NCBI RefSeq assembly: GCF_012396235.1
Contig: NZ_JAAXPA010000025.1
Location: 61,647-125,646 of the forward strand
DNA length: 64,000 bases
Source: Rhodococcus opacus
GTDB taxonomy: Bacteria; Actinomycetota; Actinomycetes; Mycobacteriales; Mycobacteriaceae
Reading direction: 5' to 3'
This document shows positions 8,384-17,166 of the stretch, piece by piece; positions within the stretch are counted from its first letter, which is position 1, and each line of letters starts with the position of its first letter. The position numbers and the translations under genes are program-made. The notes under the pieces are model-generated. The model was not told the origin of the DNA and made no database searches. It was given only the letters and a program-made list of their open reading frames with translations.

Positions 8384-9031
8384 TCAGGCCACCTCGACGC
8401 TCGACTCGCTCGGCATCGTGCGGAACTCGGTGCCCTCGGGAGCCATGTCCGAGTAGCGGCCGTAGAAGATGCCGGTGGCCTCGTTCGCGATGATCGCCTG
8501 GTGGATGGGCACCGCGACCCGCGGTGCGACTGCGCGCAGGTAGTCGATGGCCTCGGAGATCTTCAGCCACGGCGCCGCGGCGGGCAGCGCCAGCACGTCG
8601 ACCTTCTGCTCCGGAACGAACAATGAGTCGCCCGGGTGCATCAGTCGGGCGGGGTTGCCGGCATCGCCGAGCAGGAACGCCGTGTTGTCGATCACCGGGA
8701 TGTCGGGGTGGATCACCGCGTGCCTGCCGCCGGTGCCGGTGACGTGCACGTCGCCGATGTCGAATTCGTCGCCGGCGTGCACCCCCGTCCACGCGCCGCC
8801 GAGCTGGGCCGCGGTCTGCGGGTCCGAGTACAGGGCCGCGCCGGGGTTCGCCTCGACGAGGGCGGGCAGTCGTTGCTGGTCGACGTGGTCGGGGTGCTGA
8901 TGGGTCACCAGGATCGCGTCCAGTCCGGTGATGCCCTCGAATCCGTGGGAGAAGTTGCCCGGATCGAAGAGGATGGTGGAACCGTTCAACTCGACGAGGA
9001 CGCAGCTGTGGCCGAAGTGAGTCAGTCGCAT
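8384..9031 (-). CDS. Metallo-beta-lactamase-fold hydrolase (UPF0173-like)
   Basis: 215-residue MBL-fold protein, cytoplasmic. The metal-binding motif is THQHPDHVD (residues about 43-51), with LTHFGHSCVLVEL at the N-terminus and further ligand-like residues in HPGDSLFVPEQ and VPIHQAII. The N-terminal FGHSCV motif is typical of the UPF0173/YtnP-like group whose substrates are mostly unknown. The start is ATG 9031. It is convergent with the deacetylase-like gene and divergent from purS. Confidence 0.85.
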   Translation of the reverse strand: MRLTHFGHSCVLVELNGSTILFDPGNFSHGFEGITGLDAILVTHQHPDHVDQQRLPALVEANPGAALYSDPQTAAQLGGAWTGVHAGDEFDIGDVHVTGTGGRHAVIHPDIPVIDNTAFLLGDAGNPARLMHPGDSLFVPEQKVDVLALPAAAPWLKISEAIDYLRAVAPRVAVPIHQAIIANEATGIFYGRYSDMAPEGTEFRTMPSESSVEVA

Positions 9032-9162
9032 GAATTCGAGTATGCGCCTGCATGCATGGCTCGTCCCGTTCGTCCGATGCGAACCGCAGGCAGGTAGCCC
9101 GGTAAACTTCCGGGTGCCCGGTGTTCCACTCTGGGCTCGCGCACTACTACAAGGAGCAGCAC

Positions 9163-9402
9163 GTGGCCCGTGTCGTCGTCGAAGTCATGCCCAAGGCCGA
9201 GATTCTCGACCCCCAGGGGCAGGCCATTGTCGGAGCGCTGCCGCGGCTCGGCTTCGCTGGAGTTTCCGATGTCCGTCAGGGCAAGCGGTTCGAGCTCGAG
9301 GTCGACGGCAGTGTCGACGACGCTCAGCTCGAGAAGATCGCCGAGGCCCTGCTGGCCAACACGGTGATCGAGGACTGGACCGTGAGGCGCGTCGAAGCAT
9401 GA
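9163..9402 (+). CDS. purS: Phosphoribosylformylglycinamidine synthase subunit PurS
   Basis: Small dimeric scaffold of the three-part FGAM synthase (PurL-PurQ-PurS), step 4 of purine synthesis; 79 aa, normal size. Typical segments are ARVVVEVMPKAEILDPQGQAI and VSDVRQGKRFELEVDG. The start is GTG 9163, set by AAGGAG six bases upstream; the reading frame is open further upstream but without homology. The stop codon overlaps purQ as ATGA. A -10-like TAAACT (9103-9108) lies in the leader. Confidence 0.95.
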   Translation: MARVVVEVMPKAEILDPQGQAIVGALPRLGFAGVSDVRQGKRFELEVDGSVDDAQLEKIAEALLANTVIEDWTVRRVEA

Positions 9403-10076
9403 GCGCCCGCGTCGGAGTCATCACTTTCCCCGGCACCCTCGACGACGTCGACGCCGCCCGCGCGGTGACCCTCGCCGGCGGCGAGGCCGTGAGCCTGTGG
9501 CACGGCGACGCCGACCTCAAGGGTGTCGACGCCGTCATCGTCCCCGGTGGCTTCTCCTACGGCGACTACCTGCGGTGCGGCGCCATCGCACGGTTCGCGC
9601 CCGTCATGGGCAAGGTCGTGCAGGCCGCGCAGGGTGGCATGCCCGTCCTCGGTATCTGCAACGGCTTCCAGGTTCTGTGTGAAGCGGGGCTCCTGCCCGG
9701 CGCGCTCACCCGGAACGAGGGCCTGCACTTCATCTGCCGCGACGAGTGGCTGAAGGTCGAGGCCACGTCGACGGCGTGGACGTCGCGCTACGAGTCGGGC
9801 GCCGAGATCCTCGTCCCGCTCAAGTCCGGCGAGGGCCGCTACCAGGCGTCGCAGAACGTCCTCGACGAACTCGAGGGTGAGGGCCGCGTCGTGTTCCGCT
9901 ACGTCGGCGACAACCCGAACGGTTCGCAGCGCGGCATCGCAGGCATCTCCTCGGCCAACGGCCGCGTCGTGGGCCTCATGCCGCACCCCGAGCACGCCAC
10001 CGAGGCCCTCACCGGCCCCAGCGACGACGGACTCGGCATGTTCTACTCCGTCCTCGACAGCGTCATCTCCGCCTGA
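9399..10076 (+). CDS. purQ: FGAM synthase glutaminase subunit PurQ
   Basis: Class I glutamine amidotransferase that supplies ammonia to PurL; 225 aa. The oxyanion/nucleophile motif is VLGICNGFQVLCEAG (Cys near residue 86) and the catalytic His-Glu pair is in GLMPHPEHATE. VIVPGGFSYGDYLRCGAIA is the PurQ-specific signature. ATG 9399 overlaps the purS stop (ATGA), so the two subunits are co-translated. purL lies 7 kb downstream rather than adjacent, the arrangement known from mycobacteria. Confidence 0.96.
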   Translation: MSARVGVITFPGTLDDVDAARAVTLAGGEAVSLWHGDADLKGVDAVIVPGGFSYGDYLRCGAIARFAPVMGKVVQAAQGGMPVLGICNGFQVLCEAGLLPGALTRNEGLHFICRDEWLKVEATSTAWTSRYESGAEILVPLKSGEGRYQASQNVLDELEGEGRVVFRYVGDNPNGSQRGIAGISSANGRVVGLMPHPEHATEALTGPSDDGLGMFYSVLDSVISA

Positions 10077-10082
10077 GCCGAT

Positions 10083-10118
10083 CGGCACCGTGTGTGGCCG
10101 AGGGCCTGCACGGTGCCG
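10083..10118 (+). terminator. Hairpin terminator after purQ
   Basis: CGGCACCGTG (10083-10092) pairs perfectly with CACGGTGCCG (10109-10118). It sits between convergent purQ and the whiB-like gene and lacks a long U-tract. Confidence 0.6.
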
Positions 10119-10120
10119 GG

Positions 10121-10413
10121 TCAGACGGCGACGGTTCCCTCGCCGTGCTGCGCGATGCCGCGGCGTTCGGACGCGGTGAGCCCGCCCCAGATTCCGAACG
10201 GTTCGGTCACGCTCAGGGCGTGGTCCCGGCATTCGACGAGAACGGGCAGCGCCGGCAGATCGCTTTCGCGCGACGTTCGCGGTTGCTGCGGGCGTTACCC
10301 CGTTCGCCGTCGGGATGAAAGAACACGGACGATTCGATGCCCCGGCACAGGGCGTGGATCTGCCAGTCCCAGGCCTCGGTATTGGGGCTGGGAAGGCGAG
10401 TGGATGACGGCAT
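10121..10413 (-). pseudogene. WhiB-family regulator gene with a 1-base frameshift
   Basis: WhiB proteins bind a [4Fe-4S] cluster through four cysteines and act with sigma factors. The first frame (from ATG 10413, after GAGGGAG) reads WQIHALCRGIESSVFFHPDG and AKAICRRCP, giving three cysteines, then runs into unrelated codons and stops at 10213. The continuation VLVECRDHALSVTEPFGIWG followed by GLTASERRG lies in the next frame and ends at TGA 10121-10123. It holds the fourth Cys and the G(I/V)WGG turn. One base is missing right after the C-x2-C-P codons (the sequence reads CCCGTT; CCCGGTT would restore the frame). Restored, it would encode 97 aa, the normal WhiB size. It may be a real mutation, a sequencing error or, less likely, recoding. 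Confidence 0.85.
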
Positions 10414-10471
10414 GTCGGCTCCCTCGGAGTGTCGTCGGCACTGAAAAGTGTTGTGGCACAGAACTCGATGT

Positions 10472-11119
10472 CTACTTGACGGCGCGGACCACCACGATCT
10501 CTTCGTGGGTCTGACCGACCTCGATGAGCCCTCTCCGCTCGAGCATGCCTCTGCGTTCGACGAGGACCGGTCCGAAGGGGATCTCGGCGGTCGCGGCGAT
10601 GTCGACCCGCATGTTCTGTTCCTCGAGCGTCGTCAGTGTCTTCTCGACTCCGCTCAGGCTGGACTGCGCCAGCAGCAGAACCCCACCGGCGACGAGAACG
10701 TCGGGGGCCTGGCAGCAGATCCGATCGAGAAGCGCGCGACCGTTCTTCCCTGCGTCCCAGGCCCGCGCCGGACCGCGGTCGGGTACGGCGTCGACCAGTG
10801 CCGGAACGTACGGCGGGTTGGATACGACGACGTCGAACCGTTCCTCGCGAACCTGCTCGATGAGATCCCCGTGGATCACCCGGATCCGGTGCCCTCCGAC
10901 AAGGGCATTGAGTCTGACGCTGATCGCCGCTCGCCTCGACACGTCCACCGCGGTCACCCGGCCTGCACCCGCGGCGGCGGCGCGCACGCTCAGCGCGCCG
11001 GTCCCCGCACAGAGATCGAGCACCCGGGATTCGGGACCGAGGTGCTCCGCCGCCAAGACGTCGGCCAGCAACTGCGTATCATGTTGCGGGCGATAGACTC
11101 CGGGAAGACGTAGCAGCAT
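10472..11119 (-). CDS. HemK2/PrmC-like class I SAM methyltransferase
   Basis: Putative N5-glutamine or small-molecule methyltransferase, 215 aa. The SAM-binding motif is VLDLCAGTGALSVRAAAAG, followed by TAVDVS, and the substrate motif FDVVVSNPPYVP has the NPPY box of glutamine/adenine N-methyltransferases. The order GVYRPQHDTQLLADVL before motif I matches HemK2/MTQ2-type proteins. The start is ATG 11119, which has GAGGAG six bases upstream; the frame extends to ATG 11146 without a site. It stands alone between a broken whiB and divergent malQ. Confidence 0.82.
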   Translation of the reverse strand: MLLRLPGVYRPQHDTQLLADVLAAEHLGPESRVLDLCAGTGALSVRAAAAGAGRVTAVDVSRRAAISVRLNALVGGHRIRVIHGDLIEQVREERFDVVVSNPPYVPALVDAVPDRGPARAWDAGKNGRALLDRICCQAPDVLVAGGVLLLAQSSLSGVEKTLTTLEEQNMRVDIAATAEIPFGPVLVERRGMLERRGLIEVGQTHEEIVVVRAVK

Positions 11120-11152
11120 CGAAGACTCCTCGGTCGCCGGTCGCATCGTGGT

Positions 11153-11190
11153 GCGTCCACGGCATTCCCTCGCGAGCTCACCGTGGACGC
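11153..11190. repeat. Inverted repeat upstream of the methyltransferase gene
   Basis: GCGTCCACGG (11153-11162) and CCGTGGACGC (11181-11190) are exact complements with an 18-base spacer, 34 bases before the methyltransferase start. It could be an operator or an mRNA leader hairpin. Confidence 0.4.
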
Positions 11191-11315
11191 CGTGCGTCTG
11201 ATTACTCCACAGTTACCCAGCCGGGCGCAGGGCCAATCACGCCGTGACGCACCGACCGCCGTGGCACCGGCCGTTAGCCGCGCAGATTCCGAGGTGACCT
11301 GGCACGATCGGTGGG

Positions 11316-13421
11316 GTGACGTACACCGAGCAGTTGCGTGACCTCGCGGCCCGGCACGGGGTCGCGACGTCGTACCGGGGTTGGGATCAGCAGCGCCACG
11401 ACGTGCGTGACGACACGCTCCGCAGCGTCCTCTCGGCCCTGGACATTCCCGCCGGAACTGAGGAGGAGGTGCGACACGCCCTGTCCGAATGCGACGTAGC
11501 ACCGTGGCGACGAATGCTGCCGCCCGTCGTCGTCGGCAGGGAAGGGTTCGAGACCCGTTTCATGGTCCACGTTCCACACGGTGAGGCGGTGGACGTCACG
11601 ATCGACACGGAGTCGGGCGGAACGGTTCCGGCGCGCCAGCTCCAGGTGTGGGTCGATCCGCGGCAGGTCGACGGCGCCCTGGTCGGCCGGGCGACGTTCG
11701 TCGTCCCCGCCGACGTCCCCTGCGGGTGGCACACGGTGCGGGCGTCCACCTCGCACACGTCCTCGTCGTGCACGCTCGTCGTGACACCGGCACGTTTGTC
11801 GACGTCCGACGCGCTGCGCGACCGCCGGCGCTGGGGTGTGCTCACGCAGTTGTACTCGATTCGGTCACGTCGTTCCTGGGGTGTCGGGGACTTCGGCGAC
11901 CTCGCGGATCTCGCATCGATCTTCGGTTCCGTCCACGGCGCCGACTACATGCTGGTCAACCCACTGCACGCCGCGCAGCCCCGCCCACCGATCGAGGCGT
12001 CGCCGTACCTGCCGACCACCCGCCGCTACGTCAACCCGATGTACATCCGTGTCGAGAACATCCCGGAGACGGCGTACCTCTCGACGCGACGTCATGCGCG
12101 GATGCGCGACGCCGCAGCGCGATTCGAGCGGGCGAACGACCGGTCCGACCGGATCGACCGCAACCCGTCGTACCGGGCCAAACTCCGAGTGCTCGAACGG
12201 GTCTTCCGGATCGAGCGCAGCCCGAGCAGGCAGCACGCGTTCGAGCAGTTCTGCCGCGACGAGGGGGACGGACTGCGGGACTTCGCGACCTGGTGTGCGC
12301 TCACCGAGAAACTGTCGCCGGACGACCCGCGATGGACGACGAAGGCCGGTGCGCCCGACAGCGACTGGGTGCAGGCGCAGCGGCGCAAGCTCGCGCCGCG
12401 AATCGAGTTCTACTCGTGGCTGCAATGGGTATGCGACGAGCAGCTTTCCGACGCACAGGACGCGGCGCGCGCGGCAGGCATGGACATCGGGATCGTGCAC
12501 GATCTCGCGGTCGGGGTCCAGCGCGGGGGTGCGGACGCGTGGTCGCTGGGAACGGCTCTGGCTGAGGGCATTACCGTCGGCGCTCCTCCCGACGACTTCA
12601 ATCAGCAGGGTCAGCAATGGAATCAGCCGCCGTGGCGTCCTGATCGGCTGGCCGAACTGGGGTACGCCCCGTACCGCGACATGCTGCGCACCGTGCTGAA
12701 GCACGCGGGTGGGCTGCGGGTCGATCACATCCTGGGGCTGTTCCGGCTGTGGTGGATCCCCGCCGACGCGGAGTCGCCTGCGGACGGAACGTACGTCTCC
12801 TACGACCACGAGGCTCTCGTCGGGATCCTCGCGCTCGAGGCCGAACGGGCAGGCGCCGTGGTGATCGGCGAGGACCTCGGGGTTTTCGAACCCGCGGTCC
12901 AGGACTACCTCGCCGAGCGCGGGATCCTGGGGACGTCGATCCTGTGGTTCGAGCACGACGGCGAGCGGCCGACACCACCGGAGCAGTACCGGACTCTGTG
13001 CCTGACATCCGTTACCACGCACGATCTTCCGCCGACCGCCGGATACCTGGCCGGCGAACACATCGAATTGCGCTCGCGGCTCGGGCTCCTCGAACGCGAC
13101 CTCGAACTCGAGAAGGAACACGACGCCCGGCAGCGCGAGGCCGTGCTGCAATTGGCGCGCGACCGCGGACTGCTGGCCGCCGACGCGTCGATACCCGACA
13201 CCGTGAAGGCGTTGTACCGGCTGATCGACCGGAGCCCGTCGTTGCTGACGGGTGTCGCGCTCGCCGACCTGGTGGGGGAGTACCGCGTGCAGAATCAGCC
13301 GGGCACCGACGAGACCCAGTACTCGAACTGGAAGATTCCCCTCGCCGACGCGTCGGGGCGTGCCGTCCACCTCGAAGACCTGGCGGACGGCGATTTCGGA
13401 TTCGTCGACGACGCCCGCTGA
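11316..13421 (+). CDS. malQ: 4-alpha-glucanotransferase (amylomaltase)
   Basis: GH77 enzyme that transfers alpha-1,4-glucan segments between maltodextrins, feeding glycogen/maltodextrin turnover; 701 aa, typical for actinobacterial MalQ with an N-terminal extension domain. Core motifs are RSWGVGDFGDLADL, ASPYLPTTRRYVNPMYI, GGLRVDHILGLFRLWWIP (nucleophile Asp), VVIGEDLG (acid/base Glu) and TTHDLPPTAGYLAG (transition-state Asp). The GTG at 11316 is the annotated start. There is no other glycogen gene nearby; the gene is isolated and followed by a convergent TetR gene. Confidence 0.94.
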   Translation: MTYTEQLRDLAARHGVATSYRGWDQQRHDVRDDTLRSVLSALDIPAGTEEEVRHALSECDVAPWRRMLPPVVVGREGFETRFMVHVPHGEAVDVTIDTESGGTVPARQLQVWVDPRQVDGALVGRATFVVPADVPCGWHTVRASTSHTSSSCTLVVTPARLSTSDALRDRRRWGVLTQLYSIRSRRSWGVGDFGDLADLASIFGSVHGADYMLVNPLHAAQPRPPIEASPYLPTTRRYVNPMYIRVENIPETAYLSTRRHARMRDAAARFERANDRSDRIDRNPSYRAKLRVLERVFRIERSPSRQHAFEQFCRDEGDGLRDFATWCALTEKLSPDDPRWTTKAGAPDSDWVQAQRRKLAPRIEFYSWLQWVCDEQLSDAQDAARAAGMDIGIVHDLAVGVQRGGADAWSLGTALAEGITVGAPPDDFNQQGQQWNQPPWRPDRLAELGYAPYRDMLRTVLKHAGGLRVDHILGLFRLWWIPADAESPADGTYVSYDHEALVGILALEAERAGAVVIGEDLGVFEPAVQDYLAERGILGTSILWFEHDGERPTPPEQYRTLCLTSVTTHDLPPTAGYLAGEHIELRSRLGLLERDLELEKEHDARQREAVLQLARDRGLLAADASIPDTVKALYRLIDRSPSLLTGVALADLVGEYRVQNQPGTDETQYSNWKIPLADASGRAVHLEDLADGDFGFVDDAR

Positions 13422-13430
13422 TCCCGGCCG

Positions 13431-14021
13431 TCAGGGTGCGAGGGCGCGCATCGCCAGGTCGACGACGGCGTCCGCGTGGTCGTGGGTGAGGGGATGCGCT
13501 CCGCTCTGCCAGCGGTAGAACAACGGCGCCATGAACAACTCGAACGCGAGGGCGAGGTCGACGTCGGGCCGCACCTGCCCCGCTTCCTGCGCGGAGCGGA
13601 ACCGCGCCGCGACGAACTCGAACTGCGGCCGGTAGATCCGCTCGACGATCTGTTCCTGCAGTGCGGGATCCTGCAGGGATTCGATGGCCAGCGCCCGGAA
13701 CAGCGGTTCGAAATCGGGTGAGGTGAACTCGTCGACCGTGGCCCGCAGGACCAGCCGCATGTCGGCGGCGAGGTTGCCGGTGTCCGGCAGTGCCATGGTC
13801 TGCTGGGCGCCGGCCGCGTTCTGTTCGTGCAGGGCGTCCACGACGAGCGCGCCCTTCGATCGCCACCATCGGTAGATGGTCTGTTTCCCGACCTTGGCGC
13901 GCGCGGCGATGCCTTCGATGCTGATCTTCGCGTAGGGCTGTTCGCGGATCAGTTCCTGCGTGGCCTGCAGTATCGCGGCGCGGGACCGTTCGGAACGGCG
14001 GGGATTGTCGGCGGACGGCAT
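13431..14021 (-). CDS. TetR-family repressor beside the glycosyltransferase gene
   Basis: 196-aa regulator. The N-terminal helix-turn-helix spans about residues 10-60 (AAILQATQELIREQPYAKISIEGIAARAKVGKQTIYRWWRSKGAL, described by segments), and the C-terminal ligand domain resembles the TetR_C subgroup found in actinobacterial detoxification regulators. The ATG at 14021 has no strong ribosome site. It is divergent from the macrolide-type glycosyltransferase gene with an operator-like palindrome between them, which suggests it represses that gene and perhaps itself. Confidence 0.88.
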   Translation of the reverse strand: MPSADNPRRSERSRAAILQATQELIREQPYAKISIEGIAARAKVGKQTIYRWWRSKGALVVDALHEQNAAGAQQTMALPDTGNLAADMRLVLRATVDEFTSPDFEPLFRALAIESLQDPALQEQIVERIYRPQFEFVAARFRSAQEAGQVRPDVDLALAFELFMAPLFYRWQSGAHPLTHDHADAVVDLAMRALAP

Positions 14022-14037
14022 GAACGGATCGTAGACC

Positions 14038-14060
14038 AGACGAGACGTATCGTCTTGACT
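14038..14060. promoter_or_regulatory. Operator and -35 box between TetR and glycosyltransferase genes
   Basis: AGACGAGACGTATCGTCT (14038-14055) is an inverted repeat with perfect six-base arms AGACGA/TCGTCT. Its right end touches TTGACT (14055-14060), a good -35 box for the + strand; CACTCT (14078-14083) 17 bases on is a weak -10. A repressor bound here would block transcription of the glycosyltransferase gene. Confidence 0.6.
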
Positions 14061-14120
14061 CGGCTGTTCGCACGTGTCACTCTGAACCGAGACGGACCGT
14101 TCCGTATCGGAAGGATGAAG

Positions 14121-15320
14121 ATGACCCGCTCACACATCGCCATGGTCAGCATTCCGGCGCCCGGGCATGTCAACCCGAGCCTGGAGATTCTCCGCGAACT
14201 CGTCACGCGCGGGCACCGCGTGACGTACGCCAACGACCCCGCCGTGAAGGACGTCGTCGAGAGCACCGGAGCGGAATTCAAGGAATACGCCTCGACGTTG
14301 CCGCGCGTGAACACCGCAGGTGCGACGGAGGAGTCCGAGAAGTCCTGGGAGGGCGACACCATCGATCAGCTCACGCTTTTTCAGGCCGAGTACGAGTCGA
14401 TGCTGCCCCAACTGCGGGCGCTGTACGAGGACGACCGCCCCGACCTGTTCCTCTACGACATCGCGGGAGGTCCCGCACGCGTCCTCGCCGAGGAATGGGG
14501 CGTCCCGATCGTGCAGTTGTCGCCGACGTACGTGGCGTGGGAAGGCTACGAAGACGACATGAAGTCGTTCGTGGACACGATGCGGGCGGACCCGCGCGGC
14601 GCCGCGCTGTACGAGCGGCAAGGGAAGCTGCTGCGGGACAACGGTGTCGAGACGGACCCGGACGAGTTCTACGGGCACCCGGCCCGGGCGGTCGTGCTGA
14701 TCGCGAAATCGATGCAGCCCAACGCCGACCGCGTCGACGAGGACGTCTACACGTTCGTCGGACCGGCACTGACCACCCGGCGGCCCGCCGACGGCCGGTG
14801 GCAGCGTCCGGCAGACGCGGGAAAGGTGCTGCTCATCTCGCTCGGCACCGCGTTCACCGATCACGCCGACTTCTACCGGCGCTGCATCGACGCATTCGGC
14901 GACCTCGACGGCTGGCACGTCGTTCTGCAGATCGGGCAGCACGTCGACGTCGCCGAAGTCGGAACCGTGCCCGGCAACGTCGAGGTCCACCGGTGGGTGC
15001 CCCAGTTCGACATCCTCGGGCAGGCCGACGCGTTCCTCACCCACGCCGGCATGGGCGGGTCCAGTGAGGGAATGTTCACGGGAACGCCGATGATCGCCGC
15101 GCCGCAGGCCACCGACCAGTTCGAGAACGCCGACGCGCTCGTCGCCGCGGGAGTCGCGGTGCGAGTGGACAGTTCGGAGGTGTCGGCAGCCGAGTTGCGG
15201 GACGCGCTCGCGCACGTCGACGCCGAGCCGGTCCGGCGCCGCAGCGCGGAGCTCGCCGCCGAGTTACGTTCTGCGGGTGGAGTGGACGCCGCCGTCCGGG
15301 TGATCGAGGAGTTCCTGTGA
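14121..15320 (+). CDS. Macrolide-type (GT1/MGT) glycosyltransferase
   Basis: UDP-sugar-dependent glycosyltransferase of the OleD/MGT group, 399 aa, which glycosylates macrolides or other small aglycones, often as detoxification. The acceptor domain starts IAMVSIPAPGHVNPSLEILRELV; the donor domain has HRWVPQFDILGQADAFLTHAGMGGSSEG (the GT1 box with HAG.GS) and ATDQFENADAL. ATG 14121 is preceded by AAGGA at good spacing; another ATG at 14115 is too close to it. The divergent TetR gene and intervening operator suggest induction by the aglycone. Confidence 0.9.
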   Translation: MTRSHIAMVSIPAPGHVNPSLEILRELVTRGHRVTYANDPAVKDVVESTGAEFKEYASTLPRVNTAGATEESEKSWEGDTIDQLTLFQAEYESMLPQLRALYEDDRPDLFLYDIAGGPARVLAEEWGVPIVQLSPTYVAWEGYEDDMKSFVDTMRADPRGAALYERQGKLLRDNGVETDPDEFYGHPARAVVLIAKSMQPNADRVDEDVYTFVGPALTTRRPADGRWQRPADAGKVLLISLGTAFTDHADFYRRCIDAFGDLDGWHVVLQIGQHVDVAEVGTVPGNVEVHRWVPQFDILGQADAFLTHAGMGGSSEGMFTGTPMIAAPQATDQFENADALVAAGVAVRVDSSEVSAAELRDALAHVDAEPVRRRSAELAAELRSAGGVDAAVRVIEEFL

Positions 15321-15360
15321 AGCCGCGAAACGTGTCGGTGGTCACGTCTACTCTGCGGGC

Positions 15361-15714
15361 ATGGCACTCACACTCGGCATGATCACGTTCGACACCACGG
15401 ACCCGGGGCCGCTCGCGAAGTGGTGGGCAAAGCAGACGGCGGGCACGATCGAGCAGGAGAACGACGGCTGGTTCTACGTCGTCGCCCTCCCGGATTCCGC
15501 GCAGAAGCTGGCGTTCCAGAAGGTCGGCGACCCCACTCCGGGGAAGAACCGTATCCACCTCGACCTGGCGTCCGACGACCTCGACGGCGAGGTGGGCAGG
15601 CTTAGTGCCGAGGGCGCGACGGAGGTCGCGCGGCACGAGATGGGCGATTTCCGGTGGGTCACGCTCGCCGATCCCGACGGCAACCAGTTCTGCGTCTCGG
15701 GTCCCCACACGTGA
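15361..15714 (+). CDS. VOC-family (glyoxalase/bleomycin-resistance fold) protein
   Basis: 117-aa single-domain VOC protein. It has the two beta-alpha-beta-beta-beta halves: GMITFDTTDPGPLAKWWAKQTAG and NRIHLDLASDDLDGEVGRLSAEGATEVARH, ending RWVTLADPDGNQFCV. Metal-ligand positions seem to be present in part (H in NRIHLDL, E or D late), but substrate and activity cannot be told. The start is ATG 15361, 40 bases after the glycosyltransferase stop, so it may be cotranscribed with it. Confidence 0.85.
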   Translation: MALTLGMITFDTTDPGPLAKWWAKQTAGTIEQENDGWFYVVALPDSAQKLAFQKVGDPTPGKNRIHLDLASDDLDGEVGRLSAEGATEVARHEMGDFRWVTLADPDGNQFCVSGPHT

Positions 15715-15739
15715 CAGCGGGTCCTGCATGATTGACCCC

Positions 15740-17023
15740 ATGCCTTCCACTACGTGGGCCGACGCCCAGGGACTCTGCACCTTCGTCGATGCATCACCGT
15801 CGCCGTTCCATGTGTGCGCGACGGTGTCGATGTTGCTGACCGGCAACGGTTTCACCGAGTTGCACGAGGCCGACTCGTGGCCCGGCGAGCCCGGCCGGTA
15901 CTTCCTGGTGCGCGGCGGATCCCTCATCGCGTGGAGTACCGAAGGGCTGGGCCGGACGGCGCCGTTCCGCATCGTCGGCGGGCACACCGACAGCCCGAAC
16001 CTGCGCGTCAAACAGCACCCCGACCTGTCGTCGGCAGGGTGGCAGCTGGTGGGTCTCGAACCGTACGGCGGTGCGTGGCTCAACTCGTGGCTCGACCGCG
16101 ACCTGGGCATCTCCGGGCGGCTGAGTGTGCGGGCCGGCAACACGGTCGAGGAGAGGCTCGTCCGCGTCGACGAGCCGATCCTGCGCGTCCCGCAGCTGGC
16201 GATCCACCTGTCCGAGGACCGCAAGGGCGTCCACCTCGATCCGCAGCGCCACCTCAACGGGGTGTGGGGTGTGGGGTCCGAACGCCGCTCGTTCATCGAC
16301 TTCGTGGCCGACCGGGCGGAGGTGCCTGCCGACGCGGTGCTCGGGTGGGAACTGATGACCCACGATCTCGCGCCCAGCGCGCTCGTCGGAACCGAACAGG
16401 ACCTCGTCAGTGCGCCGCGGCTCGACAACCAGGGCACCTGCTACGCGGGCACCCAGGCGTTGCTGGCGGCGGCCGAGAACCCCGGGGACCGGGTGCCGGT
16501 GCTCGCGCTGTTCGACCACGAGGAGGTGGGGAGCATGTCCGATCGGGGCGCGTTCTCCGATCTCCTGAGCACCGTGCTCGAGCGCATCGTCCTCGGCCGC
16601 GGCGGCGGTCGCGAAGAATTCCTGCAGGCGATGGCCGGATCGATCTGCGCGTCCGGAGACATGGCGCACGCGACGCACCCCAACTACCCGGAGCGGCACG
16701 AGCCCGCCCATCACATCGCCGTCAACGGCGGACCGGTGCTCAAGGTCAACCAGAACCTGCGCTACGCCACCGACGCGGCCGGAGCCGGGGCGTTCGCCCT
16801 CGCCTGCGACCAGGCCGGCGTGCCGCTGCAGCGGTACGTGCACCGGGCCGATCTGCCGTGCGGTTCGACCATCGGCCCGATCACCGCGTCCAGGACCGGG
16901 CTGAGCACCGTCGACGTGGGCGCCGCGCAGCTCGGAATGCATTCGTCGCGGGAGCTGATGGGCGCCCGTGACGTGCGGGCCTACTCCGACGCCCTTGCGG
17001 CCTTCCTCACACCGACGGCGTGA
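15740..17023 (+). CDS. apeB: M18-family aminopeptidase
   Basis: Cytoplasmic zinc aminopeptidase acting on acidic/neutral N-termini, about 427 aa, the usual M18 size. Metal and catalytic motifs: IVGGHTDSPNLRVK (His and Asp), SAPRLDNQGTCYAG (bridging Asp), ALFDHEEVGSMSDRGA (Glu pair) and the C-terminal AAQLGMHSSRELMG (His). The N-terminus GLCTFVDASPSPFHVC is the standard start region. ATG 15740 or ATG 15728 (MIDPM) could begin translation; neither has a clear ribosome site. The corresponding gene in M. tuberculosis (pepC, recalled) lies in the same neighbourhood upstream of purL. Confidence 0.93.
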   Translation: MPSTTWADAQGLCTFVDASPSPFHVCATVSMLLTGNGFTELHEADSWPGEPGRYFLVRGGSLIAWSTEGLGRTAPFRIVGGHTDSPNLRVKQHPDLSSAGWQLVGLEPYGGAWLNSWLDRDLGISGRLSVRAGNTVEERLVRVDEPILRVPQLAIHLSEDRKGVHLDPQRHLNGVWGVGSERRSFIDFVADRAEVPADAVLGWELMTHDLAPSALVGTEQDLVSAPRLDNQGTCYAGTQALLAAAENPGDRVPVLALFDHEEVGSMSDRGAFSDLLSTVLERIVLGRGGGREEFLQAMAGSICASGDMAHATHPNYPERHEPAHHIAVNGGPVLKVNQNLRYATDAAGAGAFALACDQAGVPLQRYVHRADLPCGSTIGPITASRTGLSTVDVGAAQLGMHSSRELMGARDVRAYSDALAAFLTPTA

Positions 17024-17166
17024 GGAAGCGGGGCGAGGAGCGCCAGGTCGGTACCGGAAGGAGCCGCCGGATAGACTGACGTACGGCTCGTCGCCACCCG
17101 GCTTGCGCCGACCGTGACTCCCGGCTTGCCTCTCTTGACTCCCGTAGGGAAGGGACCCCACCTCCA

